From NCBI RefSeq assembly GCF_001887355.1, contig NZ_MPIN01000022.1, positions 1-64,000 of the forward strand: a DNA stretch of 64,000 nt. The letters run 5' to 3'. Origin of the DNA: Cystobacter ferrugineus (GTDB lineage Bacteria > Myxococcota > Myxococcia > Myxococcales > Myxococcaceae). A model generated the notes under the pieces. The model did no database searches and was not told the origin of the DNA. It saw only the letters and a list, made by a program, of their open reading frames with translations. Numbering within the stretch: position 1 is the first letter of the stretch; each line of letters begins with the position of its first letter. Both the position numbers and the translations under genes were made by a program. Of the stretch, positions 43,068 through 53,043 are shown piece by piece.

Positions 43068-45362
43068 TCAGATGCTCTGCAGGAACTTGATCAAGGCGTC
43101 GCGGTCCGCCGCGGACATCCTGACGAAGGACTGCTTGGAGGCCTCGGCCTCACCGCCGTGCCAGAGGATGGCCTCGGACAGGGTGCGTGCGCGGCCATCG
43201 TGCAGGTAGGCCTCGCCGCCGCTCACGCCCGCCGTCAGGCCGATGCCCCACAGCGGAGCGGTGCGCCACTCCGAGCCCGACGCGTTGTTCTCCGGCAGGC
43301 TGTCGGCCAGGCCCGGCCCCATGTCGTGCAGCAGCAGGTCGGTGTAGGGGCGGATCGTCTGGCCGCGCAGCTCGGCGTTCGGGTGGTAGGCGCTCGTGGT
43401 GAGCGTCGCCTTGTGGCAGCTCGCGCATCCCGCGTTCTGGAAGAGCGTCTCGCCGCGCTGGGCCTGGGTGTCGTTCAGGTTGCGGCGGGCCGGCACACCC
43501 AGCAGGGCGATGTAGCGGACGATCTTGTCGAGGTCCTGATCGCTCAGCTCGGTGCTCGTGCCCGAGCAGCCCTGCTGCGACGCGCCGCAGTCCAGCGACT
43601 TGTAGATGGACGTGGTGACGCCCATGTCGCCATTGAAGGCATCGGCCACCTGGTGGCGCACGCGCGCCAGGCCCGCCTTCCAGCCGAAGCGGCCCATGCG
43701 CAGTTCGCCCGTCTGCGGATCCCTCACGTTGCTCATGCGTCCGGAGATGCCGTCGCCATTGCTGTCATTGGGGTCGGACAGGGCGGCGATGGCGGTCTCG
43801 GGCACGGCCTCCAGCAGGCCCATGCCGACGAGCTGCGGCGTGGCGCGCGCCGAGAAGTGCGTGGGGATGACGTTGGTGAAGCCGTAGGTCGGCTTGCGAA
43901 GCTGGTAGGCCGTCCCATCGGCGAACTGGCCGCTGGTGGTGGTCCAGCCGGAGATGCGCACGTCGGCCTCGGGCGTGCCGCTGGTGCTGCGCGGCTGGAG
44001 CTTGGCGCCGATCTGCGGATCCGCGGTGACGGTGCTTCCGCTGACACGCCCCACCTTGACCACCATGTTGCTCAGCGTGGTGTTGGTGGCGGGCGGCAGA
44101 CCGCGGCCGTTGTTCTTGTGGCAGGCGACACAGGACTCCGCCACGTAGCCGATGCCCAGCTTGCCCACCTGCTGGGTGAACACGGGATTGCCCGACTCGG
44201 AGTGGGTGCCATCCTTGAAGTTCGTGTGGTGGATGCGGCGGCCCTCGACGAACGGCTGCGCGTTCACGGGCGCCAGGTTCGTCGCCATCTGCATGAAGCG
44301 CTTGGAGGGCTCGTTCGAGTAGGGGTAGTTGAGCGTGGTCCGGCCGCCGCTCCAGGCGGTCTCCGGCAGCGGGAAGGAGTCCAGGGTGGAGCCCACGCCC
44401 TCGAACGGGACGATGCCGCCGGTGCCGACGATGTAGAGCATGGTGCTGGAGTAGTAGTTGAAGCGTCCTTCCACCGGCTGCCGCAGGAAGACGCCCACTT
44501 CGATCTCCATGCGATCGCCCACCTTGATCGCCCGGTTCTCCTTGGCGTTGTAACCCACGCTGGCGGTGTAGTGATAGTCGTCCGTCGTGCGGGTGAAGGT
44601 GCCGTTGTGGAAGTACTCCGCCGAGGTGTTGATGCCTCGGAAGAAGGCGCGGAAGTTCGTGCCGTCATGGGGGGCGGTGGTCGTCATGTTGACCTTGACC
44701 TGGGTGCCTCCCTTGGCGACCTCGTCGATGATGTCGAGGTAGAACGTGCGGCCGGTGAAATACAGGCCGAGGAAGTGATCATATGCCTGGAATTGGGACT
44801 CACGGGCATGACGGTCGCGCACGCGGTCGCCCACGTGGGTGATGATGGCCGTGGACGTGTTCTCCACGAGGACGGGCTCCAGGGCCGTGCCGCTGTTGAA
44901 CAGGGGCACCACGTTGGTGGTTCCGCCGCCGTCGAAGGTCCCCGAGTCCGGCGTTCCCGCGTCCTGGGAGCCGCCCGCGTCGGGCGTTCCCGAGTCCGGC
45001 GTTCCCGCGTCGGGAGTGCCCGCGTCCGGCGTCGTGCCGCCATGGACATACCGGGCCGCCGCCGTGTCATAGGCGCAGTTGCACGCGGTGTCCCAATACG
45101 TGAAGTTGTAATCGACGGTGGCGCCGCTGGTCAGATTGGTGATCGCGTATTCATTGCGCCCGTTGACGACCGCCATGCGGACGTTGAGCTGGCCGCCGTT
45201 GTTGACGCGGTAATGGATGTCCGCCCAGGACGTGGTGTTGATGTACGCGATGGCGGAGGAGCCCGAGCCCTGCACTCCAGAGGCGGGGGCCGCGAGACTT
45301 TCACCCGCCCATAGGCCGGTGGCCATCATCGCGACGGCGAGTCCAGTGATTTTGTATTTCAT
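43068..45362 (-). CDS. Secreted di-heme cytochrome c oxidoreductase (DUF1111/peroxidase-like)
   Basis: The 764-residue product has a signal peptide (KYKITGLAVAMMATGLWAGE). After an N-terminal domain of about 70 residues comes a linker of TPDAG/TPDSG repeats. A beta-rich middle part of about 150 residues follows (FYLDIIDEVAKGGTQVKVNM). The C-terminal part is the di-heme oxidoreductase module, with heme-binding CVACH (ESCVACHKNNGRGLPP) and CASCH (GCASCHKATLTTSAYHPN), plus the conserved PYTDLLLHDMGPGLADSL and YLHDGRARTLSEAILWHGGE. It should shuttle electrons or reduce peroxides in the periplasm or outside; the extra N-terminal modules suggest carbohydrate or surface binding. The AGGAGG site is 13 nt before the ATG. 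Confidence 0.88.
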   Translation of the reverse strand: MKYKITGLAVAMMATGLWAGESLAAPASGVQGSGSSAIAYINTTSWADIHYRVNNGGQLNVRMAVVNGRNEYAITNLTSGATVDYNFTYWDTACNCAYDTAAARYVHGGTTPDAGTPDAGTPDSGTPDAGGSQDAGTPDSGTFDGGGTTNVVPLFNSGTALEPVLVENTSTAIITHVGDRVRDRHARESQFQAYDHFLGLYFTGRTFYLDIIDEVAKGGTQVKVNMTTTAPHDGTNFRAFFRGINTSAEYFHNGTFTRTTDDYHYTASVGYNAKENRAIKVGDRMEIEVGVFLRQPVEGRFNYYSSTMLYIVGTGGIVPFEGVGSTLDSFPLPETAWSGGRTTLNYPYSNEPSKRFMQMATNLAPVNAQPFVEGRRIHHTNFKDGTHSESGNPVFTQQVGKLGIGYVAESCVACHKNNGRGLPPATNTTLSNMVVKVGRVSGSTVTADPQIGAKLQPRSTSGTPEADVRISGWTTTSGQFADGTAYQLRKPTYGFTNVIPTHFSARATPQLVGMGLLEAVPETAIAALSDPNDSNGDGISGRMSNVRDPQTGELRMGRFGWKAGLARVRHQVADAFNGDMGVTTSIYKSLDCGASQQGCSGTSTELSDQDLDKIVRYIALLGVPARRNLNDTQAQRGETLFQNAGCASCHKATLTTSAYHPNAELRGQTIRPYTDLLLHDMGPGLADSLPENNASGSEWRTAPLWGIGLTAGVSGGEAYLHDGRARTLSEAILWHGGEAEASKQSFVRMSAADRDALIKFLQSI
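44935..45035. repeat. Tandem 18-bp-type repeats encoding TPDAG/TPDSG
   Basis: Repeated units such as GAGTCCGGCGTTCCCGCGTC encode a flexible Asp/Pro linker in the di-heme protein. Confidence 0.6.
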
Positions 45363-45454
45363 GGTGGTGCTTCGTCCTCCTCAGCCAGGGTGCGTCGAAA
45401 CCAAACGGATTCCTGCGAAAGCAGAGGAAGAAGAAAAATGATTTTCAGGGTTAA

Positions 45455-45497
45455 GTCCAGCTATTGAGATGTTTTTATGAGAATCCAATAGCTGGAC
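45455..45497. promoter_or_regulatory. Perfect 12-bp inverted repeat in an AT-rich gap
   Basis: GTCCAGCTATTG (45455-45466) and CAATAGCTGGAC (45486-45497) flank a 19-nt AT-rich loop, about 95 bp upstream of the di-heme gene and 160 bp beyond the end of the acyl-CoA synthetase gene. The long loop and lack of a following T-run argue against a simple terminator; an operator is more likely. The rest of the gap 45363-45657 shows no gene. Confidence 0.55.
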
Positions 45498-45657
45498 GCG
45501 GTGCGTAACACTGGGACACCGGGGCTATCGGCTGTTTTGCAACCGACAAGTCGGTTCACCAGGGCCCGGGTTGCTGAATCGTGTCCGCGAAGGCACCGCG
45601 GGGGTGCCCATCCAGGTGGGCAGCAACCCCGCTCCGACGTGGACGGGGGAGGAACCC

Positions 45658-48384
45658 TCAGTCCAACCGCTTCACGGCCTTGACCATATCATCACCGAGC
45701 TCGCCCTCGCGAATGTGGAAGCCCAGCTTGCGGCAGACGTGCTGCATGGCGCCATTGCGCGACAGGATGTCCGCCACGATGTAGCGCAGGCCCCAGTCGC
45801 GGCCCACCGTCACCAGCCGCTGGAGCATCTCCGAGCCCAGGCCCTGGCGCTGCACCACGTCGCTGATGAGCAGGGCGAACTCCGCGGCCTCCGTTCCGGG
45901 CAGGCGCGTGAGCCGGCCCACCCCGAGCACCGTGCCGTCCGTCCGGGTGGCCAGCAGCGCCATCTCCCGCCCGTAGTCGATGAAGCAGATGCGCGCCAGC
46001 CGCTCGTGCGCCACGCGCTGGTCCAGCTTCATCATCCCCGCGTAGCGCAGGAACACCGACTGCTCGGAGAGCGTGTGGTGGAACTCCACCATCTTCGGCT
46101 CGTCCTCGGGCCGGATGGGGCGGATGTGAAGCTCCTCGCCGTCGCGCGCCCGCCACCGGTCCACGTAGCGCTGGGGGTAGGGGAGGATGGCCAGCCGGGG
46201 GAGCTGGGCCTCCGTCACCTCGGGCTCGTGCAGCACCACGCGCGCATCCAGCGCGATCATCCGCTCCTCCGAGGCGAGCAGCGGGTTGATGTCCACCTCC
46301 TTGATGAGGCGTTGCTCCACCACCAGGTGGCTGAAGCGCACCAGCAGCTTCTGCAGTGCCGCCAGGTCCACCGGCTTGCGTCCACGCACGCCGCGCAGGG
46401 CCTCGTGGATGCGCGTCTGCTCCATCATCCGCCGCGCCAACGTGGTGTTGAGCGGGGGCAGGCCCAGCGCCCGGTCCCGGAACACCTCCACCAGCGTGCC
46501 TCCGGTGCCAAACAGCAACACCGGCCCGAATTGCGCGTCCAGACTGCTGCCCAGGATGAGCTCGTAGCCGTCCAGCTTCACCATGGGCTGCACCGTCACG
46601 CCCTGGAAGGCGTCCGGCTGTCCCAGCTCCTCGAGCTTCTGACGGATGCCGTCGAAGGCCTCGCGCACCGCCTCCTCCGTGCGCAGATCCAGCCGCACCC
46701 CGCCCACGTCCGTCTTGTGGGTGACGTGCTGGGAGTTGAGCTTGACCACCACGGGAAAGCCCAGCGCCCGGGCCTCGCGCACCGCCTCGTCCGCGCTCGA
46801 GGCCAGCCGGGTCTCCACCGTGGGAATCCCGTAGGCCGCCAGCAACCGCTTGGACTCGTACTCCGTGAGCATCGTGCGGCCCGCGCGGCGCGCCTCGCGG
46901 ATGAGCGCCTCGGCCTCCTCGCGCCGCTCGGGCTCTTCCGTGAGCACGGGGGTCTCGTACAAGCCCGCCAGGTTGTACGAGTAGCGCCACATGTAATTGA
47001 AGATGCGCGCGGCCGTGTCCGGGTAGCCGAACGTGGGAATCCCCGCGTCGTTGAGGATGCGCTCGCCCGCGCTCACCTCCGAGCCGCCCATCCAGCTCGC
47101 GATGATGGGTTTGCCCATGCGCGCGTAGGGCTTGAGCAGCTCCGCCGTCTGCGTGGGCTTCGTCATGTCCTGGGGCGTGAGGATGACGAGCAGGCCATCG
47201 CTGTTCTCGTCCGCGCCCGTCACCTTGAGCGCCCGCGCGTAGCGCTCGGGGTCGGCGTCGCCGAGGATGTCCACCGGGTTGCCGTGGCTCCAGGCGGGGG
47301 GCAGGAAGGTGTCGAGCTGCTGGCGCGTGGTGTCCGACAGCCGCGCCAGCTCTCCGCCTCCCATCACCAGCGCGTCCGTGGCCAGCACGCCGGGGCCTCC
47401 CGCGTTGGTGAGCACCGTGAGGCGCCGTCCGTCGGGGCGCGGCTGCCGGGCGAGCACCTCGGCCATGTAGAAGAGGTCCGCGATGGAGTCCACGCGCAGC
47501 ACGCCCGCGCGGCGGAAGGCGGCGCTGAGCACCTCGTCGCTGCCCACCAGCGAGCCCGTGTGCGAGGCCGCCGCCGCGGCCGCCTGGGCGGTGCGCCCCG
47601 CCTTGATGACGATGATGGGCTTGTGCAGCGCCACCGCGCGCGCCGCCGACAGGAACGAGCGCGCGTCGCCCACGGACTCCATGTAGATGAGGATGCTGCG
47701 CGTGCGCGGGTCATCCCCGAGGTAATCGATGATGTCGCCCCAGCCCACGTCCATCATCGCGCCCAGGGACACGATGGCGCTGAAGCCCACGGCCTCGCGC
47801 TGGCTCCAGTCGAGGATGGCCGTGAGCAGCGCGCCACTCTGGCTGATGAAGGCCACGTTGCCCGGCCGGGCCACGCTCCCGGCGAAGGTGGCGTTGAGCC
47901 CGTTGGGCGGCCGCATCACGCCCAGGCAGTTGGGGCCGAGCACCCGGATGCGCGCCCGCCGGGCGATCTCCAGCACCTCCTGCTCCAGCCGCGCGCCCTC
48001 GCCGCCCACCTCCTTGAAGCCCGCGGAGATGATGAGGGCGTTTCGCACCCCCACCTCGGCGCACTCGCGCATCACGTCGGGCACCGTGGCCGCCGGGGTC
48101 GCGATGACGGCCAGCTCCACCGGCTCTGGCAGCGCGCGCAGCGAGGGCCAGGCGGTGATGCCCAGCACGTTCTTGCGCTTGGGATTGATGGGATAGACGG
48201 TGCCCCCGAAGGGGCTGCTGATGAGGTTCCACAACAGCGTGCGTCCCACGCTTCCCGGCTTCTCGCTCGCCCCAATCACCGCCACGCTGCGCGGCGCGAA
48301 GAGGGCGTCGAGCGGATGGCGGTCTCGCTGGTGCAGCAGGTCGTACGACGGGTCGCTGGGGGGCGGACGGTTCGTCGGATCCAT
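45658..48384 (-). CDS. ADP-forming acyl-CoA synthetase fused to a GNAT acetyltransferase (Pat-like)
   Basis: The 908-residue product begins with a CoA-binding domain ([33 protein letters not shown]), then ligase-CoA domains ([20 protein letters not shown] with the phospho-His-region context, [20 protein letters not shown]), an ATP-grasp domain ([39 protein letters not shown]), and a C-terminal GNAT domain ([40 protein letters not shown] with the acetyl-CoA loop). Proteins with this architecture acetylate lysines, classically acetyl-CoA synthetase, and may be allosteric rather than active synthetases. Order NDP-forming ligase then GNAT matches the protein acetyltransferase Pat. It is convergently followed by no gene for 295 bp. 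Confidence 0.93.
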   Translation of the reverse strand: MDPTNRPPPSDPSYDLLHQRDRHPLDALFAPRSVAVIGASEKPGSVGRTLLWNLISSPFGGTVYPINPKRKNVLGITAWPSLRALPEPVELAVIATPAATVPDVMRECAEVGVRNALIISAGFKEVGGEGARLEQEVLEIARRARIRVLGPNCLGVMRPPNGLNATFAGSVARPGNVAFISQSGALLTAILDWSQREAVGFSAIVSLGAMMDVGWGDIIDYLGDDPRTRSILIYMESVGDARSFLSAARAVALHKPIIVIKAGRTAQAAAAAASHTGSLVGSDEVLSAAFRRAGVLRVDSIADLFYMAEVLARQPRPDGRRLTVLTNAGGPGVLATDALVMGGGELARLSDTTRQQLDTFLPPAWSHGNPVDILGDADPERYARALKVTGADENSDGLLVILTPQDMTKPTQTAELLKPYARMGKPIIASWMGGSEVSAGERILNDAGIPTFGYPDTAARIFNYMWRYSYNLAGLYETPVLTEEPERREEAEALIREARRAGRTMLTEYESKRLLAAYGIPTVETRLASSADEAVREARALGFPVVVKLNSQHVTHKTDVGGVRLDLRTEEAVREAFDGIRQKLEELGQPDAFQGVTVQPMVKLDGYELILGSSLDAQFGPVLLFGTGGTLVEVFRDRALGLPPLNTTLARRMMEQTRIHEALRGVRGRKPVDLAALQKLLVRFSHLVVEQRLIKEVDINPLLASEERMIALDARVVLHEPEVTEAQLPRLAILPYPQRYVDRWRARDGEELHIRPIRPEDEPKMVEFHHTLSEQSVFLRYAGMMKLDQRVAHERLARICFIDYGREMALLATRTDGTVLGVGRLTRLPGTEAAEFALLISDVVQRQGLGSEMLQRLVTVGRDWGLRYIVADILSRNGAMQHVCRKLGFHIREGELGDDMVKAVKRLD

Positions 48385-48535
48385 GGCTCGTTTTTGGGCT
48401 GCTCCTCCGGGTGATTCAATAATGGACGAAGCGCCCCGTCATGGGGCGTTGTCTGGGTGTCAGTTGTCACGTGCCCGCGAGCACCCAGACCCCAGGGGGG
48501 CTGGCGTTTCCAGAGGGAGGAGTAGCTTTTCGCGC

Positions 48536-49246
48536 ATGCGCTTCTCTTACTGGTCCATGGCGTTGTCCTTCTTCCTGCCGCTTTCCGTCCTGGCGAATGA
48601 GGATCCCCTGGCGGAGCTGCTCCCACGCCTGGCGGCGGCCGAACAGGCGCGCGAGCAACGCAGACAGGGCCGGACCACCCTGGCCACCACCGTGTGGGAA
48701 GAGCTCGACGACGAGGGCAAGACGAAGTCCCGCCTGGAGTCCCTGGAGCGCAGCGAGTGGCGCGAGGGCAAGCGCACCGCCACGGTGGTGCGTGCCACGC
48801 AGGATGGACAGGACGTCACCGGGAAGGTGCGGGAGCAGCGCGCGAAAGAGGAGAAGGACCGGGCCGAGAGCAAGGAGAAGCAATTCCAGCTCGACTACCT
48901 TCCCTTCTCCCCACGGGAGCAGGGCCGCTATCGCTTCGAGGTGAAGGGCCCGGACGCCCGGCGGCCGCACCTGCTGCGCATCGCCTTCGCGCCCAGGGAC
49001 GGCAAGAGTCCGGATGGGCTCGTGGGTGAGGCCCTGGTGGATGGGAGCCGGGGCGAGCTGCTGCGCATCAGCACCCGTCCCACGCAACTGCCGAAGCTCG
49101 CGGAGAAGGTGGACATCACCCTGGAGTTCGATGCGCCTGGCACTCAGGGCCGGGAGCTGTCGCGGATCCTCGCCACCGGCGAGGGCGGTGTGCTCTTCAT
49201 CAAGCGGCGCGTCCGTTCCACCACGACGTTCTCCTACGCGCCCTGA
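48536..49246 (+). CDS. Exported protein of unknown function
   Basis: The 236-residue product starts at ATG 48536, giving a signal peptide (YWSMALSFFLPLSVLA, cleavage before NEDP). A charged helical region (LAAAEQAREQRRQGRTTLAT, REQRAKEEKDRAESKEKQFQ) leads to a beta-rich C-terminal part (FEVKGPDARRPHLLRIAFAP, RSTTTFSYAP). It resembles outer-membrane-lipoprotein-sorting-type beta folds only vaguely. A longer frame upstream to 48200 is not supported. Confidence 0.65.
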   Translation: MRFSYWSMALSFFLPLSVLANEDPLAELLPRLAAAEQAREQRRQGRTTLATTVWEELDDEGKTKSRLESLERSEWREGKRTATVVRATQDGQDVTGKVREQRAKEEKDRAESKEKQFQLDYLPFSPREQGRYRFEVKGPDARRPHLLRIAFAPRDGKSPDGLVGEALVDGSRGELLRISTRPTQLPKLAEKVDITLEFDAPGTQGRELSRILATGEGGVLFIKRRVRSTTTFSYAP

Positions 49247-49273
49247 TGAACGTGTCCGGGAAGGACGGGAGGA

Positions 49274-49304
49274 CCGTTCCGCCCGGTGAGGGCGAGCGGA
49301 ACGG
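49274..49304. terminator. Bidirectional terminator
   Basis: CCGTTCCGC (49274-49282) and GCGGAACGG (49296-49304) form a 9-bp stem with a 13-nt loop between convergent genes. Confidence 0.65.
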
Positions 49305-49316
49305 GGTGCGCGGGGA

Positions 49317-49859
49317 CTACAGCGTCGGGAGACCGATCACCGTGGTGCAGTTGCCGGTGGTGCCGCAGGTGGTGCCCTTGCTGGTGTACCAGGCGGACTT
49401 GCGGGTGCCGTACTGGCGGTTGTCCGCGTGCACGTGGGGACCGGTGGCGTCGCCGGTGCCGCCCACCAGGCCCAGGGCGCAGCCGTCGCACGTCTTCGAG
49501 CCGGAGCTGGCGTTGGCGTAGATGTGGAGCTGACGGAACTCCCAGCCGCTGCCGCCGGAGACGACGTAGTAGTTGCCCGCGCCGCCGTTGCAGGTCGAGC
49601 CGTAGCACGCCGCGCCGCAGCCGCCGTAGTACTTGTAGTAGAAGCTGCCCGCGAGCATGCCGCGGTGGTTCCACTCACCGCACGTGCCGTTGCTGATGTC
49701 GAGCGCCGTGTGGCTGCCGCTGCTGCAGCTATAATACGTCGTCGAGTTCACGCGCGCGTTGGGCTCGCAGATGGGGCCCTTGGCGCTCGCCGCGATGGCC
49801 ACGCCAGCCCAGCCCGCCAGCAGCGCGCTGGCGGTGTACATCACCTTCTTCATGTTCAT
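49317..49859 (-). CDS. Secreted M23-family metallopeptidase, small and Cys-rich
   Basis: The 180-residue product starts at ATG 49859 with GAGGAGG 6 nt upstream and has a signal peptide (KKVMYTASALLAGWAGVAIA). The M23 zinc site is present: His50-x3-Asp54 (SHTALDIS), His112 (RQLHIYA) and the HxH pair His142/His144 (GPHVHADN). Ten Cys in the mature part could form five disulfides, unusual for M23 enzymes and reminiscent of LasA/beta-lytic proteases. No propeptide or wall-binding domain is attached. It likely cuts peptide cross-bridges in bacterial cell walls, which suits a predatory myxobacterium. Confidence 0.8.
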   Translation of the reverse strand: MNMKKVMYTASALLAGWAGVAIAASAKGPICEPNARVNSTTYYSCSSGSHTALDISNGTCGEWNHRGMLAGSFYYKYYGGCGAACYGSTCNGGAGNYYVVSGGSGWEFRQLHIYANASSGSKTCDGCALGLVGGTGDATGPHVHADNRQYGTRKSAWYTSKGTTCGTTGNCTTVIGLPTL

Positions 49860-49909
49860 ACGTCCTCCTCGGGGGCACTACGCTGCGGGACTACGGGGTG
49901 AGACAGCCG

Positions 49910-50923
49910 CTACCTGCGCAGGCGCTCCTTCTCGCGCAGCAACAGGTGCCACTCCTGCAGCCCGAGCTTGAGCGCGGACTGCCAGGCGTCGATCTCCGGA
50001 TCCATCCCGGGGGCCACGCCCCGCAGGGACTCGAGCGTGGAGCGGGCACCCCCCATGCCCAGCCTCACGAGTCCTTGCAGCGCGGCCTTGCGCACCGCCG
50101 GGTCCTTCTCGTCGCGGTAGAGCGACACGAGCGCGTCGCGCATGGCGGAGGACTCCGCTCCCGGCACGCCGCCGAGCGCCGTGGCCGCCGCCCCGCGCAG
50201 GGCGGGGTCGTCCGAGCGGAGCTGCTGGCGCAACCGCTCCACCGTGTCGTGGCCCACCGCCTCCATGGACACCTCGGACAGCAGCTTCGCGGCCGCCTGG
50301 GGATCCTTCGAGGCCAGCGCCGCGGACACGGCCGCCTCGGACACGGTGCGCTCGTGGCCGAAATACACCTTGGCGCTCTCGTGGATGAGGTTGTCCACCA
50401 CGGCCTGGCGCACCTCGGGGGCGCTGTCGCGGATGAGCTGCTCGTACGTCACCACGCCGCCGTTCTTCGTCATGAGGTCCACGGAGCCCGAGCCCCGCAG
50501 GCCCCGGACCGCCGCGGCCCGGGCCTTGGGGTCCGCGTCGCCCGACGCGCGGGCGAGCAGCGGCTGCACGAGCGTGGCGTCCTCCGTGAACGAGGACTTG
50601 CTGGCGAGCGCCATGCCCAGTGCCTCCAGCGTGTCCGGGTCCCGCTCGTCCTGCACGGCCGCGCGCAGCTCGTCCGCGGGCATGACGCGCGCGGCGGTCT
50701 TGAGCCGCTCCCGGGCGTACTTGCGGTAGGCGGGCGAGCCCGACTTCAGCGCCACGCGCAGCTCGTCGATCATCCCGGTGAACGAGCACGCCGTCTGCCG
50801 CAAGGGCGTGGCGGCATCGGCGGCGGAGGAGGGAGCCGGCAGCAGCCAGGTGGCCGAGGCCAGCAGTGCCGCGCGCCACCAGGACGCGCGCCTCGGGAGG
50901 GCGGTGGAGAGGGGGGAGATCAT
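49910..50923 (-). CDS. Exported HEAT-repeat protein
   Basis: The 337-residue product has a signal peptide (SWWRAALLASATWLLPAPSS) and then helical HEAT-like repeats of about 35 residues, with the pattern DPKARAAAVRGLRGSG, APEVRQAVVDNLIHES, DPALRGAAATALGGVP, DPAVRKAALQGLVRLG. No enzyme motif. HEAT repeats form scaffolds for protein binding. The start ATG overlaps the TGA of the upstream gene (ATGA), so the two are coupled and may act as a complex in the periplasm. Confidence 0.8.
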   Translation of the reverse strand: MISPLSTALPRRASWWRAALLASATWLLPAPSSAADAATPLRQTACSFTGMIDELRVALKSGSPAYRKYARERLKTAARVMPADELRAAVQDERDPDTLEALGMALASKSSFTEDATLVQPLLARASGDADPKARAAAVRGLRGSGSVDLMTKNGGVVTYEQLIRDSAPEVRQAVVDNLIHESAKVYFGHERTVSEAAVSAALASKDPQAAAKLLSEVSMEAVGHDTVERLRQQLRSDDPALRGAAATALGGVPGAESSAMRDALVSLYRDEKDPAVRKAALQGLVRLGMGGARSTLESLRGVAPGMDPEIDAWQSALKLGLQEWHLLLREKERLRR

Positions 50924-52101
50924 TGGTGGGGTGCCCCTTCCTCGATGGTGCAGCGGTGGCGCTCCTGTACGCCGAGCCAGATCCGGGCGAAGTCCACGGT
51001 GCCCTCGGCGTAGAGCCTCTGGAAGTCCTGGTAGTCCTGCGCGAAGCGTGGGTCCTGCGCGGCCATCTGCCGCAGCAGGGGCAGGGCCTCGGGTCCGCCG
51101 GCGCGCACGGCGAAGCGGAAGAGCGCCCAGCGCACGCACTCGTCCTTCTCCAGCGGGAAGGCGGTGCGGTAGGCCTCCAGGGCCTTCTGGGGCTCCCCGG
51201 TGACGGCGAGCCGGAAGGCGGCCATCTCGCGCACGTCCCGCTCGGGATCCTTGCGCATGATGCTCGCGAGCCGATCCATCGTCTCGTCGCCGATGAGGGG
51301 ATCCGAGTAGGAGGGCATCTCCAGGGCCAGCAGGCGCACGGCCAGGTCCTCGGACTTCTCGCCCACGTCGAGCAGCTCGTTCCAATAGGGGGCGAAGGTG
51401 CCGGTGCGCTCGTAGTCCTCCTTCATCACCCGGCCGATGGTGCGCGCGGCCACCCAGCCCGCCGAGTCCGTGGCTGGCTCCATCGCGAGCGCCTTGAGGC
51501 GCTGGATGTTCGTGGGAGACAGGCGCTTCTGCGTCTCCAGTGCGTCCACGGCGGCGGCGCGGGTGCCGAGCTGCGCGCCCGGATCCTCGCCCATCTTCAG
51601 CAGGCGCTCGACCACCTGGGACTGGTGGACGGCGGGCGCGCGCTTCATCGCCTCCAGGTAGACGCCCAGCTCCGGCGGTGCGGACTTCTCCGCCCACTCG
51701 AGCACCTGGAGCGCCTTGCCCGCGTCGTCCCCGATGAGCTCCGTGAGCCGTTCCTGGAGGTAGAGCAGCAGATCGCTGTCCCCCGCTGCCGCCGCGGCGC
51801 TCAAGGCCTGGCGGAAGGTGTCCAGCGAGCCGTTCTTGTCGAACTCCGCCACGCCCTCCCAGCACCCGGGCATGGGCAGCATCTCCTCCTTCGGCTTGGG
51901 CTCCCGGGGGACAGCGGGGCCCGCGGCGCCGGGGGGAGCGGCGGCGGTGGGCGCGCCGCTCGCGGAGGAGGACGGGGAGGGCGGAGCATCCGCGGAGGCA
52001 CTCCGGGAGGAGTCCGGAGTGCGCGAGATCAGCGCCGCGCCGAGGGCAATGAGTAGCAGGACACCGAGGATTCCGATGGCCTTGGAATTGGGACGTTGCA
52101 T
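50920..52101 (-). CDS. Membrane-anchored HEAT-repeat protein
   Basis: The 393-residue product has an N-terminal helix (AIGILGVLLLIALGAALI), an Ala/Ser/Pro-rich linker, and alpha-helical repeats of the HEAT/armadillo type (DLAVRLLALEMPSYSDPLIG, DPERDVREMAAFRLAVTGEP). It is the first gene of a pair with the exported HEAT protein. A leader dyad lies just before the start. Confidence 0.75.
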   Translation of the reverse strand: MQRPNSKAIGILGVLLLIALGAALISRTPDSSRSASADAPPSPSSSASGAPTAAAPPGAAGPAVPREPKPKEEMLPMPGCWEGVAEFDKNGSLDTFRQALSAAAAAGDSDLLLYLQERLTELIGDDAGKALQVLEWAEKSAPPELGVYLEAMKRAPAVHQSQVVERLLKMGEDPGAQLGTRAAAVDALETQKRLSPTNIQRLKALAMEPATDSAGWVAARTIGRVMKEDYERTGTFAPYWNELLDVGEKSEDLAVRLLALEMPSYSDPLIGDETMDRLASIMRKDPERDVREMAAFRLAVTGEPQKALEAYRTAFPLEKDECVRWALFRFAVRAGGPEALPLLRQMAAQDPRFAQDYQDFQRLYAEGTVDFARIWLGVQERHRCTIEEGAPHQ

Positions 52102-52107
52102 GGGCTG

Positions 52108-52124
52108 AACAGGCTTTACCTGTT
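52108..52124. promoter_or_regulatory. Leader dyad of the HEAT-repeat pair
   Basis: AACAGG-CTTTA-CCTGTT is a perfect 6-5-6 inverted repeat ending 7 bp before the start codon. The gap to 52254 is AT-richer and probably holds both divergent promoters. Confidence 0.35.
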
Positions 52125-52254
52125 AGCACAAACATTTATCAGATTCCAAGATTTCTAGAGAAATGAGCCTACTGCTCTAATCGTGAAATACCCGTGGACT
52201 GGCGGTGTATGACGCATCGGAGGCACGCGGTGGGTTGGAGTAGCGTGGCGCCTC

Positions 52255-53043
52255 ATGCCCATCGCCGAACTCAACCACCAAGGCATCTACTTCGAGGACT
52301 CTGGCGGCCCGGGTCCAGCGCTCATCCTGGGACATGGCTTCCTCATGGACGGCCGCATGTTCGACGCGCAGGCCGAGGCGCTCGCCCCCGAGTTCCGGGT
52401 CATCCGCTGGGACGCCCGGGGCTTCGGGCGCACGCGGTGGGACGGCCAGCCCTTCAGCCTCTATGACTCCGCCGCGGACTGCATCGCGCTGCTCGACCAC
52501 CTCGGCATCCAACGGGCGGTCGTCGGCGGCCTGTCCCAGGGCGGCTACTGCGCCCTGCGTGTCGCGCTGCGCTACCCCGAGCGCGTGCATGGCCTCGTGC
52601 TGATGAGCACCAGCGGCCGGATGGATGCAGAGGAGAGCCGTGCCGGCTACCGGCAGGTGCGTGACCTGTGGGGGACGCCCGGCGCCACGGAGAACATCCT
52701 CCAGCTCTACTCGGGGCTCATCATCGGTGACTCGCGCTTCCACGGCCCCTGGCTCGACCGGTGGCGCCAGACGCCCAAGGCCGCCTTCGTCGCCGCGACG
52801 AACAACCTCCTGGAGCGGGATGACATCGAGCCCCGGCTCGGGGAGATCCGCTGTCCGGCCATCGTCTTCCATGGCCTCGCCGACGCGGCGATCCCCCCTT
52901 CCGCGGCCCAGGCGCTCGTCGAGGCGCTCGGAGGCCGCACGCGCTACGTCCCCATTCCGGGGGCCGCGCATGCGCCCACCCTGACGCATCCGGAGCTCCT
53001 CAATCTCCCGCTCGTGGAGTTCATGCGGGAACTCAGCGGGTGA
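52255..53043 (+). CDS. Alpha/beta hydrolase
   Basis: The 262-residue product is a soluble hydrolase of the 3-oxoadipate-enol-lactonase/haloperoxidase-like type. Landmarks are [15 protein letters not shown] (oxyanion region), [19 protein letters not shown], nucleophile Ser94 in [13 protein letters not shown], Asp in [10 protein letters not shown], and His in [16 protein letters not shown]. The last 11 bp overlap the convergent signal peptidase gene. Confidence 0.88.
   Translation: MPIAELNHQGIYFEDSGGPGPALILGHGFLMDGRMFDAQAEALAPEFRVIRWDARGFGRTRWDGQPFSLYDSAADCIALLDHLGIQRAVVGGLSQGGYCALRVALRYPERVHGLVLMSTSGRMDAEESRAGYRQVRDLWGTPGATENILQLYSGLIIGDSRFHGPWLDRWRQTPKAAFVAATNNLLERDDIEPRLGEIRCPAIVFHGLADAAIPPSAAQALVEALGGRTRYVPIPGAAHAPTLTHPELLNLPLVEFMRELSG

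Noticed and set aside
43158-45314. 718-codon plus-strand open frame opposite the di-heme gene
   Set aside because: No heme or fold motif; the minus strand has signal peptide and two CxxCH sites.
45571-48414. 947-codon plus-strand open frame opposite the acyl-CoA synthetase/GNAT gene
   Set aside because: Antisense shadow: His/Arg-rich composition, no motifs, while the minus strand encodes a complete known architecture.
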